This document shows positions 37,450 through 49,945 of a DNA stretch of 64,000 bases, in pieces. Under the pieces are notes generated by a model. The model was given only the letters and a program-made list of their open reading frames with translations. It searched no databases and was not told the origin of the DNA. The stretch's first letter is position 1; every line of letters begins with the position of its first letter. The DNA comes from Corythucha ciliata (Eukaryota > Arthropoda > Insecta > Hemiptera > Tingidae). Location: positions 46,500,001-46,564,000 of the forward strand of contig CM075943.1 in NCBI GenBank assembly GCA_038030265.1, given 5' to 3'. The position numbers were made by a program, and so were the translations under genes.

Positions 37450-40400
37450 ATGTCGAAAGTGAAGTCGTACAATAAAGCTCATTTGAAAGCCTGGGCATTC
37501 GACTTGGAGAAACATGGACACATATCTTGTTTCCTCCAAAAGTGCCCCTTTATCGCTTTTGATCTTCCTGAAATCATCTCGCACTACAGGAATTGCAAGG
37601 GCGTACGTATGCATACTAGTTTATATTTTAGTTAGAGTTAATAAACCGCTACTCTCTCCAGCTCACTGTGCTAGGTTGGAACGTAGGAGACTGACCCGTT
37701 GGTAAACAAATTTCTCTCTCACTTGCTCCAACCCACAGGTCAATCTCTTTTGCTTCGCCCTGCACTATAAGCAGTAAGTACGTTTTGAAGCCTGGGAGAC
37801 TGCTCCCGCTAAAAACTGGGCGCGGTTCGAGATCACCACGCTCTTCAGACTCATACTATGCTGAGACACTGAACTTCTCTCGTGCTTTTTGAGGCGCATC
37901 CGTTTCCTTTGATTGTGTAATTTAAGGCCGCAACTGGTTGAGCTGAGTTACCCTTTCCCCGGCGGATCGTACCCCCCCCCCCCACCGATCACTCAGATTT
38001 TCCCGCCGAGGTATTCATTGCTCTCCAGCACCGCAAACGCGCCCGCAGAAATGCTACTGTTGAAATTTGAACATTACTCATTCTTTAGCTGAAAACCTGG
38101 GGATCAACCATGAGCTAGCGTAAAAATCACGTCAATCGCGGTATCTATGGCGTTATAACGCTACGTATTTGTGATGAAGCGTCCTTAGTTACCGCTTGTG
38201 TTAAGTTTTTAACGCTAGCTCATGGTTGACCAAGGTTGACCCCCAGCAAGGTAAATAGACTTACAGAGGTATGCTCGTAACTTAAGACATTTTTGTCAAA
38301 ATTGACCTCACAGGAGCAAAAAAAATAATGAGGGACCAAACTTTACATATGAAGCTTCCCCTCCCATGGTTTCTCCCTTGGAATTTCCTTGTACATCAAG
38401 CAAAAAATGAATGAAAAGCCAAAATAAGTGCCTGGAAATTTTTTTAAAAGCGGTATAATTTGGCGGAGTCGTTCCTTGGACCTTATGTACCGTATTAAGG
38501 CCCAGTTAATTGTAACGTACCACGTGAAGCCCCGTGTATTCAGTACAGACAGCTCTCGGCGCAGTGACGGGCGGGTTTACTATGTGTATCAGTGAGAAAC
38601 GACCAGTAAGCTTCATGAGGGAGCAAGGAAGGGCTTCCCTGCTGTCCGCAACAATAACGCTCACGAGCATTTCTTAGATAGGTTGGACAATAAAGCTGAA
38701 GTTTAAAGGTCTATTCACACACATCAGTGCCGTGAACGGGACGTGCCCTGTCCGGGACACATCCGACAAGTAAAATATTATTCTCATATGGGAATTGAAA
38801 GGCTCGTTCATACATATCCGGCACGTGTCAGGGACGTGACCCTCCAATTTCCATTAAGAATAATATTTTATTTGCCGGACGGGGCACGTCCCGTTCACGG
38901 CACTGATGTGTGTGCATCGACCTTAAAAGTGTTCCCTGTCATGTATAAAAATAGAAGTAATTTAGTATTTTACTATTAATGGTGTCCTTCGACCAGAATC
39001 CCGGCCTCGAACCTAGCCGTATTCAATCACTGTAGATATCGAGGAATTAGTTTGCCTCATCTGAAGCCTTTAGTACAAACTGGTGCGAAAATGCCGCTAG
39101 ACGTGATCGCTATGACGGGATAATGTTATTTGTTATTCGGCGTCCTTGGATCCTGCATGCGACTTTTTCCCGTCCGTTCATACTAAGGCCCCTGGCCGCA
39201 TACCCAGGATGGAGTAGGGCGATTCACACCCTCATCATACGAGCGTATTGGTCGATGTCCGGTTTGTTGTACAAACACTGCCGAGAACCCTTAATACGAA
39301 GCCAAGTGTTTCGGTGCGCTTATATTATTGTTAATTGGAACGGTGGCGAGGTCTCTACGTTGATGAGTGTCACGAAAACTCTTTGTTTAACGAGAAAATT
39401 GCTGAACTTAGCTCCATCTTTAAAGAATTTCTAAAAGTTTCACAACTGAGATGATACCCTGCACCTGCAGCAGTTTTCTTTGCTCCAACCATTACACTTA
39501 AGGGCCCTGCAATCACTTCTTTCAAAGGAATATTGTCCTGCAGGCAATAATGCGTAGTTCTCCCGATTTGAAAAGTGGCCCCAGAAATGTTGACCATTTT
39601 GTTTTATTGAAAAAAGTCCCACCTGTTAATTTTTTAAAAATGTGTCATCCCATGACGTCATGGTACAAACAATAATGATTGGTTGAAAATTAAGAGCATA
39701 CCTCTTTGATCTATTTACCTTGGACCATCCTTGGACCCCCAGGGGGTCAACCATAAGCTAGCGTTAAAAAATTATCGCAAGCGGTAACTAAGGACGCTCT
39801 ATCACAAATAATGTTATAACGCCATAGATACCGCGTTTTGACGGTATTTTTACGCTAGCTCATGGTTGACCCCCAGGACTTTCTTCCGTAGTTTCCAAAT
39901 TGTATTCGGCCTCTGCTATCACTCCTTGTGCATATGTTACTATAGGGCTGGGTTTATGTCTGGACGTTCCACGCAGCCCCTCCTCTCTCCTTACTATAAA
40001 CAGAGTCATCTTGGGCTCTTGTCCGTACCAGTCCTTCCAGTAATCTCTCCAGAGTCAGTATAACCTACTCAGCTAACACGATTCAACCCACCTTGTCACA
40101 AATCAATTTTCGACTATGGCTATATTGTGGAGTTCCGCTTAAATTAGATATGGGATGAACAACTGTCCTCTCTTCTACTGCTCATTTACTTGCATATCAA
40201 TTAATTCTACATTAGTGTAGGTACCTCAAAAACCCCAAAATTCACGAACCTTTCAATCCTTCCCAGACAAGTGAAGCCCTTCCCGGGCCTTAGCCTTACT
40301 AGACCCGAAACCGTTCAGTCGGAAAATCTCACCGTTTGACCTAAACCCTGGCGACTATGCCTCTTTTCAATCAACAATGACCTGGCCGTAGGGCCCTATT

Positions 40401-43400
40401 CAGGGAACCTTCAAATTTAAATCAAATTACCTACCATGTTATGAAATTTCATGATGCAATGGCTATAACCAACAGACTTATACCTACACATGAAAACAAA
40501 TCCTACCTTCCAGGAATTTTGTAAGAAAATCGCCTGAAACAGAAAGAAAACATGCTTTTAGTTCACAAAATACTAATTAGATGCAGGCTTTAACTTCTGC
40601 CCTAAGCTAACTAGAAATTAGACTTAAACTACAGATTACCAAGTTTTAGATCAATTATTTAGCTTTTGAGGCAATTAGAGGGCACCTCTCACTGGTTAGT
40701 CCTCTAAATGGAGTCCCTCATATATCTGCCCCCCCCCCCATTGTCATCAAAACCCCTGGAACCCCACGCTAAACTAACTTTGTTCCCCAGTTCCTATGTC
40801 TCTGAGATCACATGACGACAGCCCGTCTCCAGGGCTGAATCACACACGGAGCGACTAAAAATAAAATGGTTAGAAACTTCAGTTACTAATCAGTCACCAT
40901 TGAGTCTCTTCCTTGTATTTTCATAAGCCCCCTGACAGACGAAGCCACTTGAGTGACACGACCCGGGTGGCGCGTTTCATATTTCCCGTTGAAGTCGCGT
41001 TACCCCGCGTGGTAGGATCGATACAAACTCTATTAGTGACCGGGTCGCGCCACTCAATGCCCCAAGACCCCACACACGGTTAGTGACTGAAGTTTCCAAA
41101 CAGTTTGGTTTCTTCTTAGTAGCTCCTTGGGTGGAGTTTCATTCGAATACGCAGGAAGAGACTCGAAAGACACCTGTTACTAACTCGAATCTCCAATTAG
41201 TTTCTTTTCAGTCGCTTCGTCTGTAGACGGATCTACTGCCTGAGAACAAGTGTATTGATTATTTGTTTGAAACTTTCTAGCCTGTTAATGCTTTTCTTTG
41301 CTTATTCATTTTTTAGGGGGGCGTTTTTGAGTTTACCTGTCAGTATTGCCAAAAAGCGACTGACAAGCTCTATAAACTCAATAACCACATACTTCTGAGC
41401 CACGAATCCGAAGCCCCTCCTACAACTGACGAGTAAGTCGAGTCATTCCTAAATCAAAATTTTCGATGTATCAACATCCTTTTTGTTGTCCTCAACAGAA
41501 TGGAGTATCAATACAAGGCTGACGGTGATAAAACCCCAGAAGAAATTCCTAAAGTCATGAAAGACGTCTGGAGATTATTTCTTGATATAAAAGGTTACTT
41601 GAAATGTCTTATTCCCGTTTGCCGCTACCTTGCTGAAAATATTACCGACATGGAAAATCATTATCTCAAGTGCACGGTAAGCTCACAGACTGGGAAAACA
41701 ACAAAACAAAAAAGGTTACAAAATTTTGTTTCACCAGGGAAATTCCACAGCTAAGCAAGTGGAAAATGTATGTGATATCTGCCACGGATCAAATCCAGAT
41801 CCTTCGGTCATTGCACTCCACCGCGAACAGTGTCATTCCAAAGATACGGCCCAGCCACTTGACGTGAATTTCATTTCACTTCAGTTGCGTCACGCCTGGC
41901 AAAAAGAATTGCAGGACAGTGATGACCGAATCGCTAGATGCGTGACGGTTGGATGCCGATACGCTTCCCTCACCTTGAAGGATATAAAACAGCACTATAC
42001 GTACTGCAGGGTGAGTATCGCGTCAGCACGCTCTCTCTAGAGTAAAAATATAATTTATATATATATATCAAGTCGCCCGTTCCGGAACGCTACGTGCCAT
42101 GTGAACATTGTGAAACGTGGTGGGACAATCCCAAAGTCAAAAAAGACCACTGCCGTAATCGACACCAAATAGAGTAAGTTTTGGCTAATCAAATAGTTTG
42201 GTCCATCGTGTAATTTCAAACGATAAACAACGTTCTGTTGTTTGTTTTTGTACAGCCCATTAGACGGACCAGTTGAACAAAACCAGAGAGCACCATCGCC
42301 CAACAAAATGAAACGGAAACGAATCACTCGGAAGAAAGTGACGGAACAAGAAGCAGGAATTGAAGAAACTGAGGAGCAAGATCCGCTTGCTACTTCGGTC
42401 AAAATAACTTCCGACGGTGGATTGTCCTGGAAGATGGACATGTCGGGTGTGAAACTTCAGACTCAACTCGACTTTTCGTTCGACGGAATCTGTGAACGCA
42501 TATTCGCGAGTGATTTAGCGTTGCTGGAGTCATCATATCGTCTCCGCCATTATTACTATAAACAATCATTACACCCACTGAGCAAAGCGACTGAACATCA
42601 TACGAAATCAAAGGCTGGGAAGAAAGCGTTAGCGGATCGAAGAAAATTGAAAGGACCGCGCGGGACACTTGGCAAGGGTCGAAGAAAGCGCGTTGTTAGA
42701 AAATCTCGACTTTTTTTTCGCCGGGATATTCCAAGCGATGTTAAAAGAGGACCTAGGACCACTCTAAGAAAACAGCTGAATGACAACGATGAGAACCCCA
42801 ATGCCGCGCGTGAGTCTTCCCCGGTCACAAACGTGACGAATATGGGGGGTGATGCAAACTGTAAAAACAGCTGCGCGAAAACTGAAACCAAAATAAAAAC
42901 TTATTCGAGGCGGAAACCCGATAATGGCGTTTCATCTGCAGCAGTTTGGCCTCTTGTGCTAACAAATGAGCTACGTTCGACTGCCGAAGATGAAATTTCC
43001 ATTCGTGATCTTCAAAATATGTCTACGCACACCTTGGAATCGTCGTTTGACAATGTAGACGCGGAGGAAATTATCGATGACATCACTTCCTTGTTGAACG
43101 GGGCAAAAAACTGTCAGGAGCCCCTTGAAGTTCTGGCCATGACTAAGGATTGCGAAAGAATTTGTCATGACGTAGCAAATGCACTTTCCGATGGCTTACG
43201 CAAGCCTGATGAAGTGTGTGAGAACTTCACCAAAGGGGCTGACGATTCGGTGATCAAATTTCACGCAAAGTCCTGCTCTAAAGAATCTGGAAATTTGATC
43301 AAAAAACGGCAAGGATTTCTAAATTTTAATAACTTTTTCGATTTTGAATTTTTCTCCCACCGAGTCGGACTCAGTTTCGTCGTATGCCCGTTGTACGATA

Positions 43401-46400
43401 CCGTTCAAAATTGCCCGGACGATTCGAATCGCCAAACGGACGAGTCTGCAAACGACGAGACACCACGCTCCATTAATGAGACAGAACCTGTGAGAAGACG
43501 CGGGCGACCAAGACGAAAGGTCGTCGAAGAGAGTGCGGCTGACGCCGCCGACGTTGAAGGCGATGTACAAGAATTGGGTGACAGCGGCACGGTGAAAGTT
43601 GAAGCAGAAGAAGATGAAGAGATGGACGCGGACGCCGGCGCCGAGAGTCCAGTGCCCGCTCAGAGGCGGTCAACGAGACGTAAACGAGGGCGTGTGAGTG
43701 TTAGAAAGGAGGAAACCGAGGAAGCCGTCGACAATCAGGACTCATCGTTGGACACTTCCATATCCGAGCAACCAGTTACAACAAAAAGGAGAAAAGCACT
43801 ACCGTATGACGACATCAGGATAAACTATTTCACAAAACTGAAAAACCCAAATGACCAAGTGAGCAGATGCAACCGAACTCTAATTTTTTATTTTCTGGCA
43901 TTTCATTTTAATTTTTCCTGGCGCCAGGTCAAGTGCGGTGTGTGTTCTGAAACAATGACAGCCAAAGAGTATCAGTCGCGTCACCTACAGCATCATTCGT
44001 ACATATGCTGGCTCGAAGGTGAACCTCCAATGGTAAGTAGTCCACCCAAAATGTACGAACCCTGGCCACACGACTGACAATGTAGCCTGCCAAGAGCTGA
44101 TTACTTGTCTAAAAAGTGTGACGGTTTGCTCCATGAAACTCGTTAGCTTGCGGGGAGGGGGACGATCTCCCTTTAACTGTTTTTTGACGGTAATATCAAA
44201 ATTTTTCCTCTAGGACAACGAGGACGAAGATGTATTGGCCCGCTACTTGTACAGGGTGTACATCAAGGGCAAAAATGTCATATTCACGTGTGAAAAATGT
44301 AACGAGACGAAAAAAAGCGCCAAAGGATTCGTAACTCATCGAGCTCTGTGCGGTAAAACTGGAGCGGTAAGAATTGAGAGCGTTTTTTGTAATTTTGAAC
44401 ACATTTCAACGTTCTATTTCACCCTGACAGGAAGTCGATCAAGTCATGGCGAAATGCGGACTCTGCGGACGTGTCGTCATGCCATATTGTTTGGAGTCTC
44501 ACATGATGGCCAAACATTCAAAAAGGAGCGACGAAGATGGAGAAACTGATGAATCTCAGGGGAGGAAAGTTAGACTGGCAGCTTCGAAGTAATTAATCGC
44601 TTGCCTTGAATCTTTTAGCTTTTGGCGTCTATTAAATACTTTTTCTTTTGAATTTCAACTGGTTTAGGTGCCTCAAAACTCTGTCGACCATTACCTCGAA
44701 ACCCGAATATCATTCGCCCCTTCGTGGGAAACAGGATCCCGACGCTCCGTCATTTAATAGCGACAACGACGGGGAAGGCGATGTGGCTATTGATGACGCC
44801 GATGTAAGAAACTGGTCTTTCTTTTTGTTACTTTCGGGTTTGTTTGTTCACGGATTATCGTGCTTTCAGCTTGCTTACAGTGTCGTTAAAAGGAGAACGA
44901 CCAAAATTTTGAAAACTCTATGGGGGACGTCTTTGAAAGCCGACCAGGAAGCCAAATGCATGGTCAGAGGATGCGATTACTCGACGAATCGAATGAAAAG
45001 TATAATTAGACATTACCAAAGCTGCACGGTCGAACCGTTGGTGAGTAACATTACTTAAAAAAGTTGAAAATAGTCTAAGGCATCTGAACCGACTGGTTTA
45101 ACGAAATAACGAATTGCAGGAATACAAATGCCGAGAGTGTACGTTTCAATCTTTCTCCAGGGATGTTGTGTTGAAACACGTAAAAACAAATCACGAAGAT
45201 TTGGCTGACGAGAAAAAAGTTGTCGCGAGATTATCAAGAAACGGTATACCTCGTCATTTTCGTTGTTTTTTTTTACTATGAGTATTGTTTTGCTATCCTT
45301 TTTTTCAGGCGGCACTGTAAGTGGTATACCTTTCGTAACTCAGGCCGAAAGTCGGCTACCTTCGACTTGCTCTTTTTTCTACGAAGCAGTCAGGTGGACT
45401 CATGAACTGTACGCACTCCTCCTCTCCATTGACTCTTCCATGCATTTCATCCGTCCATAATTTATTTCAGGAGAAAAAAATGCATCGCAACTGACACTCT
45501 GTACGGGGATTGTGACTTTAAGTCAACCGAGTGGGTTCCGCTTGATGCTGCTGAAGCCAAACCGTACCTGCCTAGGCAAAGTAAATCGATGAAATTCTTC
45601 GTTGGAAAAAGTGTTGAACAGAAAGAATGGAATATTATTCAGACTTTTGAAGCTCACCGAGGGTCTGGTACGTTCTAAAAATCTTTCTAGGGGAAAACGC
45701 TAGTCCGACTTCTCTTACTTCTGTTTTTTAGGCGACGCTGTCACTACACTGTTTTGCGGTGGGCCTCTTTCCAGTATGGCTTGGGCTCCTGTCGAAGGCC
45801 CACAGCAATACCTGGCCCTGTCCACCGATCTTTCTATGGATCAACCGAGAACTGTGAAGGATGTATCGCCAGCACCTGGATCTGTTCAAATATGGTCTGC
45901 CACCAGAAGTCCTAAGTGAGTTTTTCATCGAAACCGATTTAATTCATAGCTGCAATTTAAAATCCTACAATGTGACCAATTATAGCTGGGCTTACTAGGG
46001 GGCGGGGGCATGGTTACGCTGGCAGAGATGCCTGTCTGGCATGTGGTACTCCCTGGGTATTCAATGAGATATGAGGTAATTCGGTAAGTGAGAAGCCCCT
46101 TAAGCACTTCAGTGTAGAACCTGCCAATCTAGCATCGCACCCAGAAACGATGGGCTCCCTGACGTGGGTCGGTGGCGGACTGGTGGGGTCTGTTATTACT
46201 CCGTCCTCGCTCCCTCCGATGCCACGTATGATCGGATCTATGCGATGATGTAAACCAGTTACTGGCTGAGGCATCTAAGCCTTGCCAGCCTCTAACCTGA
46301 GCTTGAAGCACACCTATCCCCTTGACCGATTTAGGGTTTCCGGACGTAGTGATTTCCTGGAAGAAAAACTCAAAAGCATCTGAGCCAAAAACAAAAAAAC

Positions 46401-48480
46401 AAAAAACTCACCCTAAAGACGAACCCTATCGTTTTTTGTTTCAGCACCAATGAACCTCAAGACGTCAAATTAGAGTACATCCTATGCCATGACGAAGGCA
46501 GTCGCGCCTGGGATATGAAATGGTGCCCCGGGGGTTGTCAAAATGAACGTCGCATGGGCATGTTAGCCTTGGCCACGTCCAGCGGCGTCATCCCAATTTA
46601 TTCGCTTCCGTGGCCTGCGCTCCTTCCTGATTTGGGCAGAAGGTACGTGCTAACTTTGACGTTCTTCATTATTGTTCATGTTTGAAAGTTCCAAGTTTCT
46701 TTCCTACAGAATAAAAACTTTCAAACCGAGCCCTGTGTTTGGGTTGGTCCTCGACTCAGAACGAGCTCAGTGTACTGCCGTCAGCTGGTCACAAGTTAAG
46801 CCTCACCGGTAATGCTTCTCGTCACCGGCTTCTACTTTCATTTCATACGTTTTGTATTTTCTAGAATTTTAGCAGCGGGTTTCACCAATGGTATCGTTGC
46901 TCTCTGGGATCTCACTCAAGAATCTCAGTTACTTAAAAGAGCCAACAACCTCCTTCCTTTCAAAGTAATTAACGCTCACAGCCACGTCGTAACAAGTAAA
47001 TGACCAGTCCAATTTTTTGGCCTCGTGAAATCGACTCTAATCAATCATATCGACAGGCGTCGCTCTCAGCCCTACGAGTGAAGACAATTTCGTGTCGTCT
47101 GCTCGTGACAAAATAATTAAATGCTGGGACGTCAAAGATACAACCTGCCCTCAGTCTCAGAACCATCGTGGAACTGCTATGAATGTTGACTGGGTGTACT
47201 CTTGGATGTCTTCGGCACTCATTATCGATTCCGTATCGTCGTGAGTGTTTTTTCTTTCTCTGTCCCTCCATTAGGCACAGACGGGGCCTATCTCGGACCT
47301 CAGGACCTCCCCTTCGAATTTGTTACCAATACATTTTTGACGTGGATACGTCCGTAGTTTCGTTAGGGTACATTTTCTCAAAGTTTGGAAGTTCTCGCTG
47401 GCGGCTGACTATGCGCATTTCACACTAACCCCGCTCCTTCTTTGCCACCCAGTAGAGCATTCTCCTTCTCTTTACATCTACACAGAACACCCACACACAC
47501 AACCCCACTACACTCCTCTTCTTCTATCACTTGATCACGCACCGACGCCTATCGCAGGCTCATTCATGCTCTTCTTCTCCGTACTGCCCCTAAAACAAAA
47601 TAAATAAACAGTGACGTATCCACGGAAATCTTTCTACTTCTGTATCTACTTTCTAATCTGTAACTACTTTTTTTTTTTTTTCATTACAGGAGCTTTCCCT
47701 CCACGACGGTCCTGCTCTACCCATATCGCTACGTTGCCCATCAGACGAACATAATTTGTGGCACCCTGATTGATTCAACTCCCCTGGTAAAATCCTTTTG
47801 GTTGTCACAACGAATTTGATTGATTACTAAAACACAATTCCAGGGCCTGTCAGTAAATTCATGGATCAACGCCATATTGACGTCGTATGACAACGGCCAG
47901 GTATCTTTAGTGTTTGCTAGAAATCAAGTGAATCCTCGTGACGAGAGAAAGAAATTTGTAAAGGTAAATGCCCCATCCTTCTTACGAATTTATGTCCCGT
48001 AATTTACGTTCATAAACTCTTTTTGAAGATAATAATTCAGCCCGAACTGCACGATTTTCGTCCCGGCAACTTGGACTGTAATACATACGCTAAGGCGAGT
48101 GAAAAATTTGGTGTTACGTTTTTCACTGTAAGTTCAACGAGGGAAGTGGTTTTTTTTTTTGTTGTTCTTAATTTTGAATTTCATTCGCAGGATACCCTCG
48201 CGGATCACTCGCAAAGATTGAAAAAGAACCCTCCGAACCCAGTCAATGCATACCCAGTTTTGACTGCCAATAAAGTAAACTATTTTCAATTATGTTAGAA
48301 ATCAAAATTTTAATTCCTGTTTTCAAGGTGGCGTGGAATCCAAATCCTGGGTCAGTCTTGAATTTTGCTGTCGGCTACCAGTCGGGTTTCGTCCTCATCA
48401 CTGACGTTTCTCTGTCGCAGACGGATCAAAAGTTTTTCAACAACGCTTTCGCCGCTTTTGTCGTTAAACGTGACGAATGA
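37450..48480 (+). CDS. GTF3C2: TFIIIC subunit (GTF3C2/TFIIIC110-like) with eleven zinc-finger modules and WD40 region
   Basis: Subunit of the RNA polymerase III factor TFIIIC. Exons: 37450-37602, 41317-41432, 41499-41676, 41738-42010, 42073-42173, 42256-43858, 43928-44032, 44214-44366, 44431-44588, 44668-44803, 44870-45040, 45120-45243, 45309-45408, 45471-45667, 45732-45915, 46445-46642, 46710-46808, 46865-46995, 47057-47240, 47690-47786, 47844-47963, 48029-48127, 48191-48274, 48328-48480. All GT-AG and in phase: 1638 residues, against about 911 in human. Six fingers precede residue 270, five lie at about 810-1100; four are C-x4-C-x12-H-Y-x2-C and the rest mostly C-x2-C-x12-H-x3/4-[CH]. Between them lies a basic/acidic linker with an AT-hook (RRRGRPRRK, about residue 690). 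From about residue 1190 a WD40 region follows; WDMKWCPGG and LALATSSGVIPIYSLPWP are typical of GTF3C2. Exon 1 is assigned because its finger matches those of later exons and joins in phase. WD part confident; finger count and exon 1 are inference. Confidence 0.82.
38096..39877. mobile_element. 1.8 kb element with ~190 bp inverted ends in TFIIIC-gene intron 1
   Basis: 38096-38290 and about 39685-39877 are inverted copies, each starting CCTGGGG and containing CATGAGCTAGCG or close variants. Each end is itself palindromic (a CGCTAGCTCATGGTTGA block returns about 130 bp later), so each alone looks like a MITE. The left copy has an extra 10 bp TCAACCTTGG-type duplication. The interior has no coding signal but carries another MITE at 38707-38923. 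Confidence 0.62.
38707..38923. mobile_element. PIF/Harbinger-like MITE nested in the 38096-39877 element
   Basis: 217 bp, near-perfect inverted ends (left 38707-38750 with right 38880-38923; AGGTC at the tip then ACACACATCAGTGCCGTGAA), flanked by TAA on both sides (38704-38706, 38924-38926). The 3 bp TAA/TTA duplication is characteristic of PIF/Harbinger. Non-coding. Confidence 0.75.
40846..41230. repeat. Imperfect inverted-repeat sequence, possible degraded transposon
   Basis: The left end (CGGAGCGACTAAAAATAAA) and right end (reverse complement CGAAGCGACTGAAAAGAAA) pair imperfectly, and inner blocks (GACCCGGGTGGCGCG against CGCGCCACTCAA) add further partial symmetry. It abuts exon 2 of the TFIIIC gene (41317). 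Origin not established. Confidence 0.4.
45960..46330. other. GC-rich insertion of unknown origin in TFIIIC-gene intron 15
   Basis: This intron (45916-46444, 529 bp) is much longer than its neighbours (60-80 bp). The excess is a GC-rich block with short internal pairings (GGCAGAGATGCCTGTCTGGCATG and others). It matches no snRNA, tRNA or 5S gene that I recognise and has no long open frame. It could be a retroelement fragment or a structured RNA. Confidence 0.35.
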
Positions 48481-49199
48481 CGGTGAATTGTAATTAGCGC
48501 TCGACTGATCCTTTTTAACGGGGAGAGGAACAATGTTTTTGGGGCGTCGTACAAATCTATGATTATAAGTTATTTTCGTGTTTCATTCTACGATTTAACA
48601 GTTGAAATAATTATCAATTCTTTACAAAAAGTTGTAGCTTTAATAGTGTTACACCCGGAGTATCAGTGTTCTAAGAGTTATGGCTATAATTCATCGTTTA
48701 TGTTATTATTTAATATATTTAGACGTAATCACGTATGTTTCTTGGTTCCAAAGGCACATTTTCTAGTTACGTTCCCCCGTTTTGATTGTTTCTTGTTCTT
48801 CCTATTGTTTCCCCTTTCACAAAACTCATTAATGACGCATTTTTCTTTATCAGTAGCATTTTCATTCCTGCGAGGCTTCTACCTAAACGGGTAATAACCG
48901 AAAGAAGTCCGCAATGTTTAGCAGCTTTATCAGGCCCTCGGTAAAAGGAACAAAAATGCCAGGGCGTGGGACTGGGTATGATCCGTGACACAGAAGTCAC
49001 TACTCTGTTGATTACGCAGTTTGAAGACTTTAAGAAGGGAGGGGGTGACCTATTCAGCAGATTGACACAACGCTGGTCCAACTTGAAATTATTGTCAGTC
49101 ATCTGGCAAAATTGATAATTCAGACTTTTGGAGGGGGGAGGGAAGATAACTGATCAGTTTCGTGTCCGAAGAGGAATTCAGGCATGAGATCGCCCAATG
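48481..49199. other. 3' flank of the TFIIIC gene, nothing recognised
   Basis: AT-rich trailer sequence after the TGA at 48478-48480; no canonical AATAAA was noted. No further gene. Confidence 0.4.
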
Positions 49200-49480
49200 A
49201 CGTCCAACCTATGGGCCTTGGTGTAATTGAGTTGAGGACCAATAATGTAGGAAATTTTGTGCTCTTTTCAATGAGCTATTTACTTTTAGTCTAGCACCTG
49301 TTGATGATGTTGTACTAGTCACTTGTCGAAAAAAAAACAGAGGGTCACCAAAAAAACACGAAATTGACGGTATCTCGAAAACCAAGAGGAATTCCAAAAA
49401 ACCTCAAATAGTAATTTCGATTACAAATGAGGTGTACTATCACCATACTTTCTCTGAAGGGGTAATTTATGAACACCCTG
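49200..49480. mobile_element. One end of a CACCCTG-type Tc1/mariner-like element
   Basis: The block ends AACACCCTG followed by TATA at 49481, the same terminus and TA context as the elements at 6385-8408 and 19731-21029. No inverted partner was found nearby, so this is a solo or truncated end; the left boundary is a guess. Confidence 0.45.
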
Positions 49481-49526
49481 TATATTTATATGTATATTTA
49501 TAAGCTTATGGCCGTTTTATTGTTAG

Positions 49527-49945
49527 CACGATAACTCTTGAAGAAATTAATTTAGAGGAACGAGCTTTGGCACAAAAATCAGTAGTCATAAGACCCCGGT
49601 CGGTATTGCATTTCGGCCAAATCGGTCAAGGTGGAGGGGGGATAGGGGTTGAAATGTTTAACAAAATCACTACAATACTGGAGTACGTATACTCATGTTA
49701 GAGTAGCCTTTGATTCCCATTGTAATTTTTTGAAAAAGGCTATGGGGAGGGGGGTCTCCCCGGGGTGGAAGTAAGTGTGTGGACTTGTTAGCACGATAAC
49801 TCTCGTAGAAATTAATTTAGCGGAACAAGATTTGGCCCAGAAATCAGTAGTCATAAGCCCTCGGTCGGTATTGCATTAGGGTCAAATCGGTCGACGTGGG
49901 GGGGGGGAAGGGCTTGAACTGTTAAAAAAATCACTACAAATCACC
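49527..49945. repeat. Two direct copies of a ~155 bp dispersed repeat
   Basis: Copies at about 49527-49680 and 49788-49945 share GTTAGCACGATAACTC, GAAATTAATTTAG and ATCAGTAGTCATAAG, each ending in a G-rich run. A more diverged third copy lies at 51722-51860. No coding frame. Confidence 0.6.
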
